Positions 18,093 to 26,809 are shown, counted from the first letter of the stretch. The stretch is 45,377 bases of DNA from Flavobacterium gelidilacus DSM 15343 (GCF_000422685.1 NZ_AUGN01000016.1:1-45377); one strand, 5' to 3'. Notes: generated from the letters alone by a model not told the origin. Program-made: numbers and translations.

Positions 18093-18108
18093 TGTTTCAC
18101 GTGAAACA
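18093..18108. promoter_or_regulatory. parS: parS ParB site 3 (canonical)
   Basis: TGTTTCACGTGAAACA is an exact match to the canonical bacterial parS palindrome. It lies between mnmG and the methyltransferase gene, only 5 bp upstream of the -33 box of the next promoter. Confidence 0.95.
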
Positions 18109-18112
18109 TACT

Positions 18113-18140
18113 TTGTTAACTCCTACATTTACTACCTTTG
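18113..18140 (+). promoter_or_regulatory. Promoter of the methyltransferase gene
   Basis: TTG (18113-18115), a 17-bp spacer and TACCTTTG (18133-18140) fit the Bacteroidota consensus exactly. The ATG follows 20 bp later. ParB bound at site 3 would touch this promoter. Confidence 0.7.
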
Positions 18141-18160
18141 TTTAAGTTTTATTTTAAAAT

Positions 18161-19009
18161 ATGAATTTCTCACCCAACAATGTTTTTATAAAAGTTAAAG
18201 ATCATTCTGTTTCAAAAGAATCATTTGATTTACTTTTAGACGAAGAGTTACAGTTGTTAAAAACTTCTCCTCAACCCTCTTTAGATAAACTTCCCTCCTA
18301 TTACGAAAGTGAAGATTATATTTCTCATACAGACTCAAAACGAACTTTGTTTGAAAAATTATATCATTTAGTAAAAACAAATGCTTTAAAAAATAAAGTT
18401 GCATTAATCACTAGTGAAAATCCTCAAAAAGGAAATTTATTAGATATTGGTGCAGGAACTGGAGATTTTTTAAGTCACGCTAAAAAAGCTGGTTTCAACT
18501 GTATCGGAATTGAACCAAACGAAAAAGCAAAAAATATTTCTATTTCAAAAGGAGTTAGTTTTACGAATACTTTAGAAGAATTAGAAAACAATTCATTTGA
18601 TGTAATTACAATGTGGCATGTTTTAGAACATGTTCCAGATTTAGAAAATCAAATCAAAACTTTAAAAAAATTATTAAAACCAAACGGGACAATTATTATT
18701 GCAGTTCCAAATTATAAATCTTTTGATGCTAAACATTATAAATCATTTTGGGCTGCTTATGATGTGCCAAGACATTTATGGCATTTTTCAAAAGTCAGTA
18801 TTCAAAAATTATTTAGCAAAGAAGATTTACAATTAAATAAAGTTAAACCAATGTGGTTTGATAGTTTTTATGTTTGCCTTTTGTCAGAAAAATACAAAAC
18901 TGGGAAAATGAATTTCGTTAAAGGGTTTTTCTACGGATTTGTATCAAATTGCTCTGGAATCTTCAAAAAGGAGTTTTCATCTCACATTTATGTGATAAAA
19001 AACATTTAG
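18161..19009 (+). CDS. Class I SAM-dependent methyltransferase
   Basis: This 282-residue protein has a Rossmann-type methyltransferase fold. Motif I is LLDIGAGTGDFL (about residues 92-103). The acidic end of strand 2 is CIGIEPNE, motif IV is VITMWHVLEHVPD (about 150-162), and a post-motif LLKPNGTIIIAVPN follows. It resembles the Methyltransf_23 group. The N-terminal 90 residues (YYESEDYISHTDSKRTLFEK) resemble those seen in sugar or lipid-associated methyltransferases, but the substrate cannot be read from the sequence. It has its own promoter and is the first gene after the parS site. No hairpin terminator was found after it; the next gene has a candidate promoter. Confidence 0.9.
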   Translation: MNFSPNNVFIKVKDHSVSKESFDLLLDEELQLLKTSPQPSLDKLPSYYESEDYISHTDSKRTLFEKLYHLVKTNALKNKVALITSENPQKGNLLDIGAGTGDFLSHAKKAGFNCIGIEPNEKAKNISISKGVSFTNTLEELENNSFDVITMWHVLEHVPDLENQIKTLKKLLKPNGTIIIAVPNYKSFDAKHYKSFWAAYDVPRHLWHFSKVSIQKLFSKEDLQLNKVKPMWFDSFYVCLLSEKYKTGKMNFVKGFFYGFVSNCSGIFKKEFSSHIYVIKNI

Positions 19010-19176
19010 AACAGTATTTTAAACCGTTTTAAGAGCTTTTTTATAATTACACATGCATTTTATCACCTAGAGTAAGAAGATGTTTTAAAGATAAATTAAA
19101 TACATTGTTTTTTATAAGCATTACCTATTTTAAAAAGAAAGAGTATAGTTATTTCTTATGCCTTAAAAATTAACTC

Positions 19177-19207
19177 TTGCATTACTATTTTCAATTGTTT
19201 ACTTTTA
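19177..19207 (+). promoter_or_regulatory. Candidate promoter of the OmpH-like gene
   Basis: TTG (19177-19179), a 20-bp spacer and TACTTTTA (19200-19207, seven of eight consensus positions) lie 22 bp before the ATG. Confidence 0.4.
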
Positions 19208-19229
19208 CCAAAATTTAGAAATAACGAAT

Positions 19230-19799
19230 ATGAAAAAATTATTATTTATTGCACTAGGATTTGCAATATTGTCTTGTAATAAACAAGAAGGACCTTCTGG
19301 TCTAAAAACAGCATATGTTGATACTGAAAAGTTAATGAAGGAACATCAACAAGCTATTGACATTGAAAATAAATACAAAGTAAAATCTGAAGAAATGGGA
19401 CGTGAGCTTGATACAGAAGCAAAACAATTTCAATCAGATTATGAAAATGCTTTAAGACAAGCGCAAGCAAAAGGACCACAATGGGCTCAACAGAAAGCAG
19501 CAGAATTACAGCAAAGAGAACAACAATTGAATATTAAGCAACAATCAATGTATCAAGAAATTCAAACAGCAAGTAACGCTGAATTAGATTCTCTTGTAAA
19601 AGAAATTAAACTTTACATTAAAGATTACGGAAAAAAGAATAACTACGACTATGTATATGGTACTGGTTTAACTTCTCCTAGTATTTTATATGCTAAAGAT
19701 TCTTATGATATTACAGATGAGATACTTAAAACTCTTAATGATAAATATAAACCAACTGAAGCCACTAAACCATTTGAAAAAGAAGAAGTTAAAAAATAA
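19230..19799 (+). CDS. OmpH/Skp-family periplasmic chaperone-like lipoprotein
   Basis: This 189-residue protein has a lipoprotein signal with lipobox ILSC (Cys16). The OmpH/Skp signature follows: KTAYVDTEKLMKEHQQA, then a long Gln/Glu/Ala-rich coiled coil (about 45-120) and the conserved tail block YDYVYGTG then ILYAKDSYDITDEIL. Skp-type proteins are trimeric jellyfish-shaped chaperones that hold unfolded outer-membrane proteins. Here the Cys suggests membrane anchoring, unlike soluble E. coli Skp. A hairpin terminator follows directly, so it forms its own unit. It is not next to bamA or lpxD, where the E. coli gene lies. Confidence 0.9.
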   Translation: MKKLLFIALGFAILSCNKQEGPSGLKTAYVDTEKLMKEHQQAIDIENKYKVKSEEMGRELDTEAKQFQSDYENALRQAQAKGPQWAQQKAAELQQREQQLNIKQQSMYQEIQTASNAELDSLVKEIKLYIKDYGKKNNYDYVYGTGLTSPSILYAKDSYDITDEILKTLNDKYKPTEATKPFEKEEVKK

Positions 19800-19817
19800 T
19801 TTCTTTTAAAATCATTT

Positions 19818-19849
19818 AAAACCTCATTATTTTTTTAATGGGGTTTTTT
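19818..19849 (+). terminator. Terminator after the OmpH-like gene
   Basis: AAAACCTCATTA (19818-19829) pairs with TAATGGGGTTTT (19836-19847) with one G-T pair, followed by further T. It ends the OmpH-like transcript. Confidence 0.85.
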
Positions 19850-19892
19850 ATTTGTGTTTTTTTTATACTTTTATGGTGTTAAATATAAGCCA

Positions 19893-22166
19893 ATGAATTC
19901 ATTATCAGCCGTTGCAAGTTATACCTTGAAGTTTATTAATCAGACTAATAAATCTGTTTTTCTTACAGGAAAAGCAGGAACAGGTAAGACTACTCTACTC
20001 AAAGAAATTATTAAATCAACACACAAAAACACTGCTGTTGTTGCTCCTACTGGAATTGCTGCCTTAAATGCTGGTGGTGTAACTATTCATTCTCTTTTTC
20101 AATTACCGTTTGGCGGATTTATTCCAGATACAATTGCCCCGCATTTTAAAGACGCTGTTAAATTTGAGTCAAAAAGTACTCTTTCTCGTCATTTTAAAAT
20201 GAGTGCTGTCAAACGAAATGTAATTCGAAACATTGAATTATTAGTTATTGATGAAGTAAGTATGCTTCGTGCAGATTTACTTGATGCAATCGATTTCATG
20301 ATGCAATCTGTTAGAAGAAATAAACTTCCTTTTGGAGGTGCACAAGTTTTATTTATAGGAGATTTACTACAGTTGCCTCCAATTGTTAAACCAGAAGAAT
20401 GGGATATCTTACGAAAATACTATCAAGGTAAGTTTTTCTTTCATTCTCACGTTGTGCAGCAAAATCCACCTTTATACATTGAATTAGATAAAATTTATCG
20501 TCAAACTGACAGTGAATTTATAGAAGTGCTTAATAATTTACGCAATAATACTATAACTAAAGATGACTTAAGTATTCTAAATCAATTTGTTAACCCTAAT
20601 TTTGATTTAAAGAAGAATGAAGGTTTTATTACACTTACAACACACAATAGAAAGGCAGATTCAATAAATAATGAAGCTTTAAATGAATTAGAAGGCAAAT
20701 CTTTCACTTATAAAGCTCAAGTTATAGATGATTTTCCAGATAAAATTTATCCTGTTGAAGATAATTTAGAATTAAAGGTTGGAGCTCAAATTATGTTTAT
20801 TAAAAACGATCTTTCCTTTGAGAAAAATTATTTTAACGGCAAAATGGGAACAATTAAGTATTTGTCTAAAGATGAGATAACTGTTGAGTTTCCAGAAGAG
20901 AAAAAAACAATCGAAGTTGAACGATATGAATGGCAAAACATAAGGTATAAAGTCAATGAAACTACTAAAGAAATTCAGGAAGAAGTGCTTGGTACATTTA
21001 CTCATTATCCCATAAAATTAGCATGGGCAATAACGGTTCATAAAAGCCAAGGATTAACGTTTGATAAAGCCGCACTTGATGTTTCAAGGGTTTTTCAACC
21101 TGGTCAAGCCTATGTTGCATTATCTCGTTTAAGATCTTTAAAAGGATTGGTTTTACTTGCACCAATTCAGATGAATGGACTTTCTAATGATAGTGATGTT
21201 ATGCTTTACGCTGAACAAAAAGCTTCTGATGAATACATTCAAAAATCATTAGAACAAGAAACAAAAAACTATTTATTTAACTATTTAAAAGCGACGTTTG
21301 ATTGGCAAGACTTAGCACAAGAATGGAGAAATCACAGATTTAGTTATAAAGAAGAAGCACCAAAATCACCAAAAGCTAAATATGCTAAATGGGCTGAAAA
21401 CCAATCGAATAAATTTGATAATCTGGTTGTTCCTGCTCAAAATTTTATTAAGCAATTAAACAATATTTTTTCTAAAGAACCCTTTGAGGTTCAATACATT
21501 AATGAAAGGTTTCAAGCAGCGTACAACTATTTTTATAAAGATTTAGATAATTTTGTGTATGAATTATTACTTAAAATAGATGAAATAAAACGCATAAAAA
21601 AAGTTAAAACATTTTATGATGAATTAAATGATCTAGAAGATTCTCAAACTAAAACAATGCAACGTTTTATGAAAGCCAAATTGTTAATTGAAATGGTTGC
21701 ATCAGGAAAAGAAATTTCGAAAGAAAATCTTATTTCTGAAGAAATACTTTCTTACAAAGCTATTAAACTTAAGAAAATCAAAGATTTCAACACTGTAAAA
21801 CCAGGTGTTTTTGATGTTGATCCAGATGTTTCTTATTATGAACCAAAGGTTAAAAAACCAAAAGAAAGTAAAAAACCCACTATTGAAATCACTTTAGACT
21901 TTTGGAAAGAAAACCACACTATCAAAGAGATTTCTACCATTCGTAAGTTAACGGAAACTACAATTAGCAGTCATTTAGCAAAGTTAATTCAACAAGATTA
22001 TATTGCCATTGAAGATGTTCTTTCAGCTGAAAAAATTAAACAATTACAAGTTTTGTTTAAATATTTTAAAGGAGAAAGTTTATCTGAACTAAAAGAAACC
22101 ATTGGTGATAAGTTCTCCTGGGAAGAACTTAAGTTATACAAAGCAAGTTTGAAAGAAACACTTTAG
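19893..22166 (+). CDS. PIF1-like superfamily 1 helicase with C-terminal helix-turn-helix
   Basis: With the start at the ATG at 19893, the protein has 757 residues. Walker A is GKAGTGKT (26-33), Walker B is LLVIDEVSM (116-124), and GDLLQLPP (156-163) is the motif III region. The later helicase motifs are VHKSQG and YVALSRLRS (about 380-415). This is the PIF1/RecD-like SF1B pattern. The C-terminal 90 or so residues (ETTISSHLAKLIQQD) look like a winged helix or HTH, which is often fused to these helicases in Bacteroidota. It probably unwinds DNA in replication or repair. The frame extends upstream to a GTG at 19854, but that start lies against the previous terminator and adds an unusual hydrophobic leader, so the ATG is preferred. 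It converges with holB, 35 bp apart. Confidence 0.9.
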   Translation: MNSLSAVASYTLKFINQTNKSVFLTGKAGTGKTTLLKEIIKSTHKNTAVVAPTGIAALNAGGVTIHSLFQLPFGGFIPDTIAPHFKDAVKFESKSTLSRHFKMSAVKRNVIRNIELLVIDEVSMLRADLLDAIDFMMQSVRRNKLPFGGAQVLFIGDLLQLPPIVKPEEWDILRKYYQGKFFFHSHVVQQNPPLYIELDKIYRQTDSEFIEVLNNLRNNTITKDDLSILNQFVNPNFDLKKNEGFITLTTHNRKADSINNEALNELEGKSFTYKAQVIDDFPDKIYPVEDNLELKVGAQIMFIKNDLSFEKNYFNGKMGTIKYLSKDEITVEFPEEKKTIEVERYEWQNIRYKVNETTKEIQEEVLGTFTHYPIKLAWAITVHKSQGLTFDKAALDVSRVFQPGQAYVALSRLRSLKGLVLLAPIQMNGLSNDSDVMLYAEQKASDEYIQKSLEQETKNYLFNYLKATFDWQDLAQEWRNHRFSYKEEAPKSPKAKYAKWAENQSNKFDNLVVPAQNFIKQLNNIFSKEPFEVQYINERFQAAYNYFYKDLDNFVYELLLKIDEIKRIKKVKTFYDELNDLEDSQTKTMQRFMKAKLLIEMVASGKEISKENLISEEILSYKAIKLKKIKDFNTVKPGVFDVDPDVSYYEPKVKKPKESKKPTIEITLDFWKENHTIKEISTIRKLTETTISSHLAKLIQQDYIAIEDVLSAEKIKQLQVLFKYFKGESLSELKETIGDKFSWEELKLYKASLKETL

Positions 22167-22201
22167 TTTTATGTCCTTTATTGACTGAAAATCAATACTA
22201 T

Positions 22202-23341
22202 CTATTTTTTATGAATTAAACGGGTCAATTTAATTGATAAATCAGTTAATATGATTTTACCGTTTCCATTTCGTTCAATATGGTAAATTGCCTCTGAAAT
22301 TTCTTTAAAAATGTCATTTATATTACCGCCATTTACGAAAGGAGCAAATTTTTTCAACTCAAAACCGTCTAATCCTTCATCTAAATAGACCAAATCATCA
22401 GCTGTATAGTTCTGTAACATAGCTTGTCTAAAAAACTCAATACAATAATGTAAAAACTGCTTCTGAACTTCTCTTCCGTAGCTTGCCACTTCTTCGCTCC
22501 AACTTATTAAATCTAGAATAGAAGAAGCATTTCCTTTTGCTTTAAATGCAGATCTAACCCATTTGACGAACCATTCTTCAAATAACTTATCATCTTTTTC
22601 ATTATTGGCTAATTTTAAGGCTTTATTGATGTCTCCTTGTGCTAAATGTGCATATTTCTTTGCAAGCGTTTCGGAAACGCCTTTTGTTTTTAATAAACCT
22701 TCAATTTCTTGTTGTTCAGGCTTTTTAAATTCAATGATTTGGCAACGAGAAGTTATAGTTGAGATGATTTCTTCAACATTTTCGGTAATCAATAAGAAGA
22801 TTGTTTTTTGTGGCGGTTCTTCTAAAATTTTAAGAATTTTGTTAGAAGTGGCTGTATTCATCTTATCAGCCATCCAAATTATCATAATTTTATAACCACC
22901 TTCATACGACTTTAAAGAAAGCTTTTTTACAATCTCTAAAGCCTCATCTACTCCTATTTGTCCTTGTTTTTTTTCTACACCTAAATGTGTATACCAATCC
23001 TGAAGACTTCCAAAAGGTTGTTGATTAACAAATTCTTTCCATTCTTTTAGAAAATTATCACTGACAGGATGACTTTTTACGTTTTCAGTTGTAGTGACCG
23101 GGAATGCATAGTGAATGTCAGGATGAGACAGTTGGATGACCTTGTTTTGACACTTTTCACAATCAAAGTTTTCAACATTTTTACCATTACACAGTATATA
23201 TTTTGCATAAGATATAGCAATTTGCAACAAACCAATGCCTTCAGGCCCAACAAATAGCTGTGCGTGCGCAAGTCTACTACCATCAACACTTGATGTTAAA
23301 TAATCTACCGTTTTTTTATTTCCAATTACATTTTTAAACAT
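22202..23341 (-). CDS. holB: DNA polymerase III delta' subunit (clamp loader)
   Basis: This 379-residue AAA+ protein is the delta' subunit of the clamp loader. The P-loop is degenerate: VGPEGIGLLQIA (31-42) lacks the Lys-Thr of Walker A, as expected for delta', which does not hydrolyse ATP. The SRC motif is present (TSRCQIIEF), after LEEPPQKTIFLLI, a typical delta'/DnaX stretch. A zinc-module-like region has C51, C61 and C64, but the fourth position of the E. coli-type module is Lys67, so metal binding may differ. HPDIHY follows as in other delta' proteins. It is divergent from the gene at 23566 across 224 bp that hold an ordered repeat array. The call is firm on motif order. Confidence 0.93.
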   Translation of the reverse strand: MFKNVIGNKKTVDYLTSSVDGSRLAHAQLFVGPEGIGLLQIAISYAKYILCNGKNVENFDCEKCQNKVIQLSHPDIHYAFPVTTTENVKSHPVSDNFLKEWKEFVNQQPFGSLQDWYTHLGVEKKQGQIGVDEALEIVKKLSLKSYEGGYKIMIIWMADKMNTATSNKILKILEEPPQKTIFLLITENVEEIISTITSRCQIIEFKKPEQQEIEGLLKTKGVSETLAKKYAHLAQGDINKALKLANNEKDDKLFEEWFVKWVRSAFKAKGNASSILDLISWSEEVASYGREVQKQFLHYCIEFFRQAMLQNYTADDLVYLDEGLDGFELKKFAPFVNGGNINDIFKEISEAIYHIERNGNGKIILTDLSIKLTRLIHKK

Positions 23342-23365
23342 TGTATAAGTGCTAAATTTTATATC

Positions 23366-23438
23366 TTGTTAATAACACAATAAAAATTGTTAATAAGTCG
23401 TTGTCTGTTGTTGATAAACCAAACACTATTCTTAATAG
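23366..23438. repeat. Phased array of TTGTTRATAA boxes, 21-bp period
   Basis: TTGTTAATAA starts at 23366 and 23387, TTGTTGATAA at 23408, and a degenerate TTCTTAATAG (8 of 10) at 23429. All steps are exactly 21 bp, two helical turns, so the boxes face the same side of the helix. The array lies between the divergent holB and SprB-head/SPOR genes. It looks like a multi-site protein-binding region; the protein is unknown. Confidence 0.6.
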
Positions 23439-23565
23439 TTTAGTAAAAGATTTAAAAACATCTCTTTTATCATCATTTCGGAAGCATTTACTAACAAAAA
23501 AAGTAAATGTACACAAAAATAGTTGTTAATGAATCTTTAGTATAATAATTGTAAAACTAAGTATT

Positions 23566-25518
23566 ATGTTAAGCAAAATTTCAAAATTAGGGTTAATGGT
23601 TGCAATTCTTTTTGCAACATCTTTTTCTTATGGTCAATTACCCGTTCCATTTAAAGTTAGATATCAATCTTACGTTAAAGGAGATATGACCGTGATTGCA
23701 AATAATATTGTGAACAGAAAAGATTATGGAAATAATCCAAATATGCCATACATGAATGCAACTAAAACAGCCAAACTTAATGATGAGTTTGAAATGTTTT
23801 ATATTGATATTGATAGTGACATGTCTACTTTTAGTTCTAGTGCTGCAACATTATATCTTGAAAATGAAGAAAACAAAAAAATAGTTTACGCTGGTTTATA
23901 CTGGTCTGCTACTTATAAATACAATAGCGGAATCAAAAAGAAACGCAACAAATTTAAGGCATTTGATAAAAACAGAGAAGAGTTTGATCAAATTAAATTA
24001 AAACTTCCTGGAGAATCTAAATATGTAGATATAAAAGGAAATATAATTTTTGATGGTTTAGACCAAAAAGGATTTGATGAAAGTGCTCCTTATGCAGTTT
24101 ATGCCGATATTACTGATTTAGTTAAAGAATTAGGAAGTCCTACAGGTGAATATACAGTGGCAAACATTAAAGCAACTCAAGGAGTTATTGAAGGTGGTGT
24201 TTCTGGTGGATGGACAATGTTTTTTGTTTATGAAGATGATAATGAAACGGCAAAATTTATAACTTCATATGACGGGTTTGCTGGTGTAACAGATAAAGAC
24301 ACAGAAATCTTATTTACTGGATTTAAAACTTTACCTGAAGGAAATGTATTTGCTAAATTAGCTTGTGCTGGTTTAGAAGGAGATAATAACTTGGCTGGTG
24401 ATCAATTGCAAATAAAATCTCAACTAAGTGAAATTTTTACATTATTGAGTAGTCCGTTAAAATTAGAAAATAATTTTTTCAACAGTAACATTATTATAAA
24501 CGACCAATATTTTACCGACAGAAATCCAAACAGTAAAAATACTTTAGGATATGATACAAGTTTAATTACAATTGGTAATCCTAATAACTCTGTAATTCAA
24601 AATAATACAGATAATGTAACCTTAAAGCTTAAAACAGTAGGTGATAGATACTTTATGTTCTTTAATGCTTTCAATGTAGAGGTTCAAGATGTTGAAAAAG
24701 AACCAGATATGATTGTTTTAAATGACACTAACGAAACAGTAGTGCCTGAAACAATTCCTACTATAAGTGAAGCTGTTATTACAGATGTTACTGATACTAC
24801 AAAGCCTACAACAACTATAGTTAAAAACGAAATAAAGTCAGAGCCTAAAATACCAACAAAAGAGGTTATTGTTGCTGAAACAGCTAAAGCAGAAGTTAAA
24901 GTAATAGAACCAATCAAAAAAGAAACAATAATTGTTGCTAAAGTTGATAACAGTCCAAAAGATAACACTAATAATGTTGTTTTAGCTCCAAAAAAAGAAG
25001 TTGTAGTTAGTCACCCAAAAGTTAAGACCGAGAACAATGAAGTTGTTGCATCAAACACAACAAGGATTGACCCAGTTATGATTAGCGAGAAATTGAGTCA
25101 AGTAGCACAAAGTCAACATGGACAAAAACAAAAAATTACTGCAATTCCGGGACCAATGGTTGAGATTTACAATCAACAACGTGGATTTTATGTAATTGCA
25201 AATGTCTTTGCTGTTCATAGAAATGCGACTCGTTTTGTTGCAAAATTAAGAAGCCTAGGTATTGATGCAAATTTCTTTATCAACCCAAAAAATAATTACA
25301 GATATGTTTTTGTAAGTAAAAATGATTCTTGGACAAGTGCGCTAAATTTATATTATTCAAATGTAAACGGAAAGTATTATGGAGATACATGGATAATGTT
25401 AGTAAATACAAGTCCAGATCAATTAGTAAGTAATGAACAGAATATAGATTATAATGACCCTTTTTGTCCCCAACAAAAAATGGTTGCCACGAGATCAAAA
25501 GAAGACGAGCTCGTGTAA
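23566..25518 (+). CDS. Secreted protein with SprB-like head domain and SPOR-like tail (unrecognised)
   Basis: I know no name for this 650-residue protein. It has a signal peptide (residues 1-24, ending SYGQ). Residues about 25-385 are clearly homologous to the N-terminal domain of the SprB-like adhesin at 1-3312: PFKVRYQSYVKGDMTVIANN against PFDVRFQTTVRGDLTMISNN, and AGLYWSATYKYN, GGVSGGWTMFFVYE and RNPNSKNTLGYD likewise. A Val/Lys/Thr/Glu-rich linker follows (about 386-530). A SPOR-like segment (about 536-613, GFYVIANVFAVHRNATRFV to GDTWIMLVN) matches the tail of the SprD-like protein at 3316-4704. It has no evident T9SS sorting domain, so it is probably periplasmic or outer-membrane associated. 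It is monocistronic, ending at a strong terminator. A link to gliding or adhesin export is an inference from these two shared domains. Confidence 0.8.
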   Translation: MLSKISKLGLMVAILFATSFSYGQLPVPFKVRYQSYVKGDMTVIANNIVNRKDYGNNPNMPYMNATKTAKLNDEFEMFYIDIDSDMSTFSSSAATLYLENEENKKIVYAGLYWSATYKYNSGIKKKRNKFKAFDKNREEFDQIKLKLPGESKYVDIKGNIIFDGLDQKGFDESAPYAVYADITDLVKELGSPTGEYTVANIKATQGVIEGGVSGGWTMFFVYEDDNETAKFITSYDGFAGVTDKDTEILFTGFKTLPEGNVFAKLACAGLEGDNNLAGDQLQIKSQLSEIFTLLSSPLKLENNFFNSNIIINDQYFTDRNPNSKNTLGYDTSLITIGNPNNSVIQNNTDNVTLKLKTVGDRYFMFFNAFNVEVQDVEKEPDMIVLNDTNETVVPETIPTISEAVITDVTDTTKPTTTIVKNEIKSEPKIPTKEVIVAETAKAEVKVIEPIKKETIIVAKVDNSPKDNTNNVVLAPKKEVVVSHPKVKTENNEVVASNTTRIDPVMISEKLSQVAQSQHGQKQKITAIPGPMVEIYNQQRGFYVIANVFAVHRNATRFVAKLRSLGIDANFFINPKNNYRYVFVSKNDSWTSALNLYYSNVNGKYYGDTWIMLVNTSPDQLVSNEQNIDYNDPFCPQQKMVATRSKEDELV

Positions 25519-25534
25519 ACGTTAAATTAGTATT

Positions 25535-25563
25535 AAAAAAAGACTCATTTGTGAGTCTTTTTT
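25535..25563 (+). terminator. Strong terminator before pgk
   Basis: AAAAAAGACTCA (25536-25547) and TGAGTCTTTTTT (25552-25563) form a perfect 12-bp stem with a TTTG loop, ending in T. It separates the gene at 23566 from pgk and would work in both directions. Confidence 0.9.
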
Positions 25564-25615
25564 AATTTTGTATAAAAATAGATCAATTTCAATAAACTGA
25601 AAACAATAACTTCTT

Positions 25616-26803
25616 ATGAAAACAATCAATAATTTAGACTTTAAAGGTAAAAAAGCCATTATCAGAGTAGATTTTAATGTTCCTTTAGATGAAAATTTTA
25701 ATGTAACGGATGCTACACGAATTGAAGCTGCAAAACCAACTATTGATAAAATCTTAAACGACGGAGGAAGTGTTATCTTAATGTCACATTTAGGAAGACC
25801 AAAAGGAAAGGAAGAAAAATATTCAATAAAGCATATTATTGCTAAAGTTTCAGAAGTTTTAGGCAGAGAAATACTTTTTGCAGAAGATTGTATTGGAAGC
25901 GATGCACACTCAAAAGCAAGTAATCTACAACCAAATCAAGTACTTCTACTAGAAAACCTTAGGTTTCACAGTGAAGAAGAAGCAGGAGATTCTGATTTTG
26001 CAAAAAAATTAGCATCGTTAGGAGATGTATTTGTAAATGATGCTTTTGGAACAGCACATAGAGCACATGCTTCAACAACTATAATTGCTAACTTTTTTCC
26101 AAATGACAAATTTTTTGGATTATTATTAGCCAAAGAAATTGAAAGCATCAATAAGGTGCTTAAAGATTCACAAAAACCAGTTACTGCAATTTTAGGAGGT
26201 TCAAAAGTGTCTTCAAAAATTACAATTATTGAAAATATTTTGGATAAAGTTGATCACATGATTATTGGTGGAGGAATGACTTTTACTTTCATTAAAGCTT
26301 TAGGTGGAAGTATTGGCGATTCTATTTGTGAAGATGACAAACTAGAATTAGCTTTAGAAATTTTAAAACAAGCCAAAGAAAAAGGAGTACAAATACATAT
26401 ACCAGTTGATGTAATTGCTGCTGATGCTTTTTCTAACGATGCTAATACTCAAATAATTGATGTAACTAAGATTCCAGATGGTTGGCAAGGTTTAGATGCT
26501 GGACCAAAATCGCTTGAAATTTTTGAAGAAGTAATTCTAAAATCAAAAACAATTCTTTGGAATGGACCAGTTGGTGTTTTCGAAATGCCTAGCTTTGCTA
26601 ATGGAACAATTAAAGTTGGAGAATATATAGCTGCAGCAACTAAAAATGGTGCTTTCTCCTTAGTTGGAGGAGGTGACTCGGTTTCAGCAGTAAAACAATT
26701 TGGTTTTGAAGATCAAGTAAGTTATGTTTCTACTGGTGGTGGAGCAATGTTGGAAATGTTAGAAGGAAAAACTTTACCCGGAATTCAAGCAATTATTCAA
26801 TAA
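25616..26803 (+). CDS. pgk: Phosphoglycerate kinase
   Basis: Pgk converts 1,3-bisphosphoglycerate and ADP to 3-phosphoglycerate and ATP in glycolysis. The 395-residue length is normal. The substrate-binding signature is [14 protein letters not shown] (residues 15-28), followed by SHLGRPKG (about 58-65) and [12 protein letters not shown]. The hinge and nucleotide parts include [12 protein letters not shown], and the C-terminal [13 protein letters not shown] holds the phosphate-binding loop. A terminator precedes it and no clear TAnnTTTG promoter was found just upstream. mltD follows after 68 bp on the same strand. Confidence 0.98.
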   Translation: MKTINNLDFKGKKAIIRVDFNVPLDENFNVTDATRIEAAKPTIDKILNDGGSVILMSHLGRPKGKEEKYSIKHIIAKVSEVLGREILFAEDCIGSDAHSKASNLQPNQVLLLENLRFHSEEEAGDSDFAKKLASLGDVFVNDAFGTAHRAHASTTIIANFFPNDKFFGLLLAKEIESINKVLKDSQKPVTAILGGSKVSSKITIIENILDKVDHMIIGGGMTFTFIKALGGSIGDSICEDDKLELALEILKQAKEKGVQIHIPVDVIAADAFSNDANTQIIDVTKIPDGWQGLDAGPKSLEIFEEVILKSKTILWNGPVGVFEMPSFANGTIKVGEYIAAATKNGAFSLVGGGDSVSAVKQFGFEDQVSYVSTGGGAMLEMLEGKTLPGIQAIIQ

Positions 26804-26809
26804 TAATAC

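Noticed and set aside
19854..19892. GTG start giving the PIF1-like helicase 13 extra residues
   Set aside because: It abuts the OmpH-like terminator and adds a hydrophobic leader unlike the family; a TACTTTTA box at 19866 and the ATG at 19893 fit better.
22179..22197. Small hairpin TATTGA/TCAATA between the helicase and holB
   Set aside because: It has a 6-bp AT-rich stem and no T run; too weak to call as a terminator.
24684..24968. Hydrophobic minus-strand frame resembling a membrane protein
   Set aside because: It lies opposite the Val/Lys/Thr/Glu-rich linker of the SprB-head/SPOR protein; the hydrophobic look comes from complementing Lys and Glu codons.
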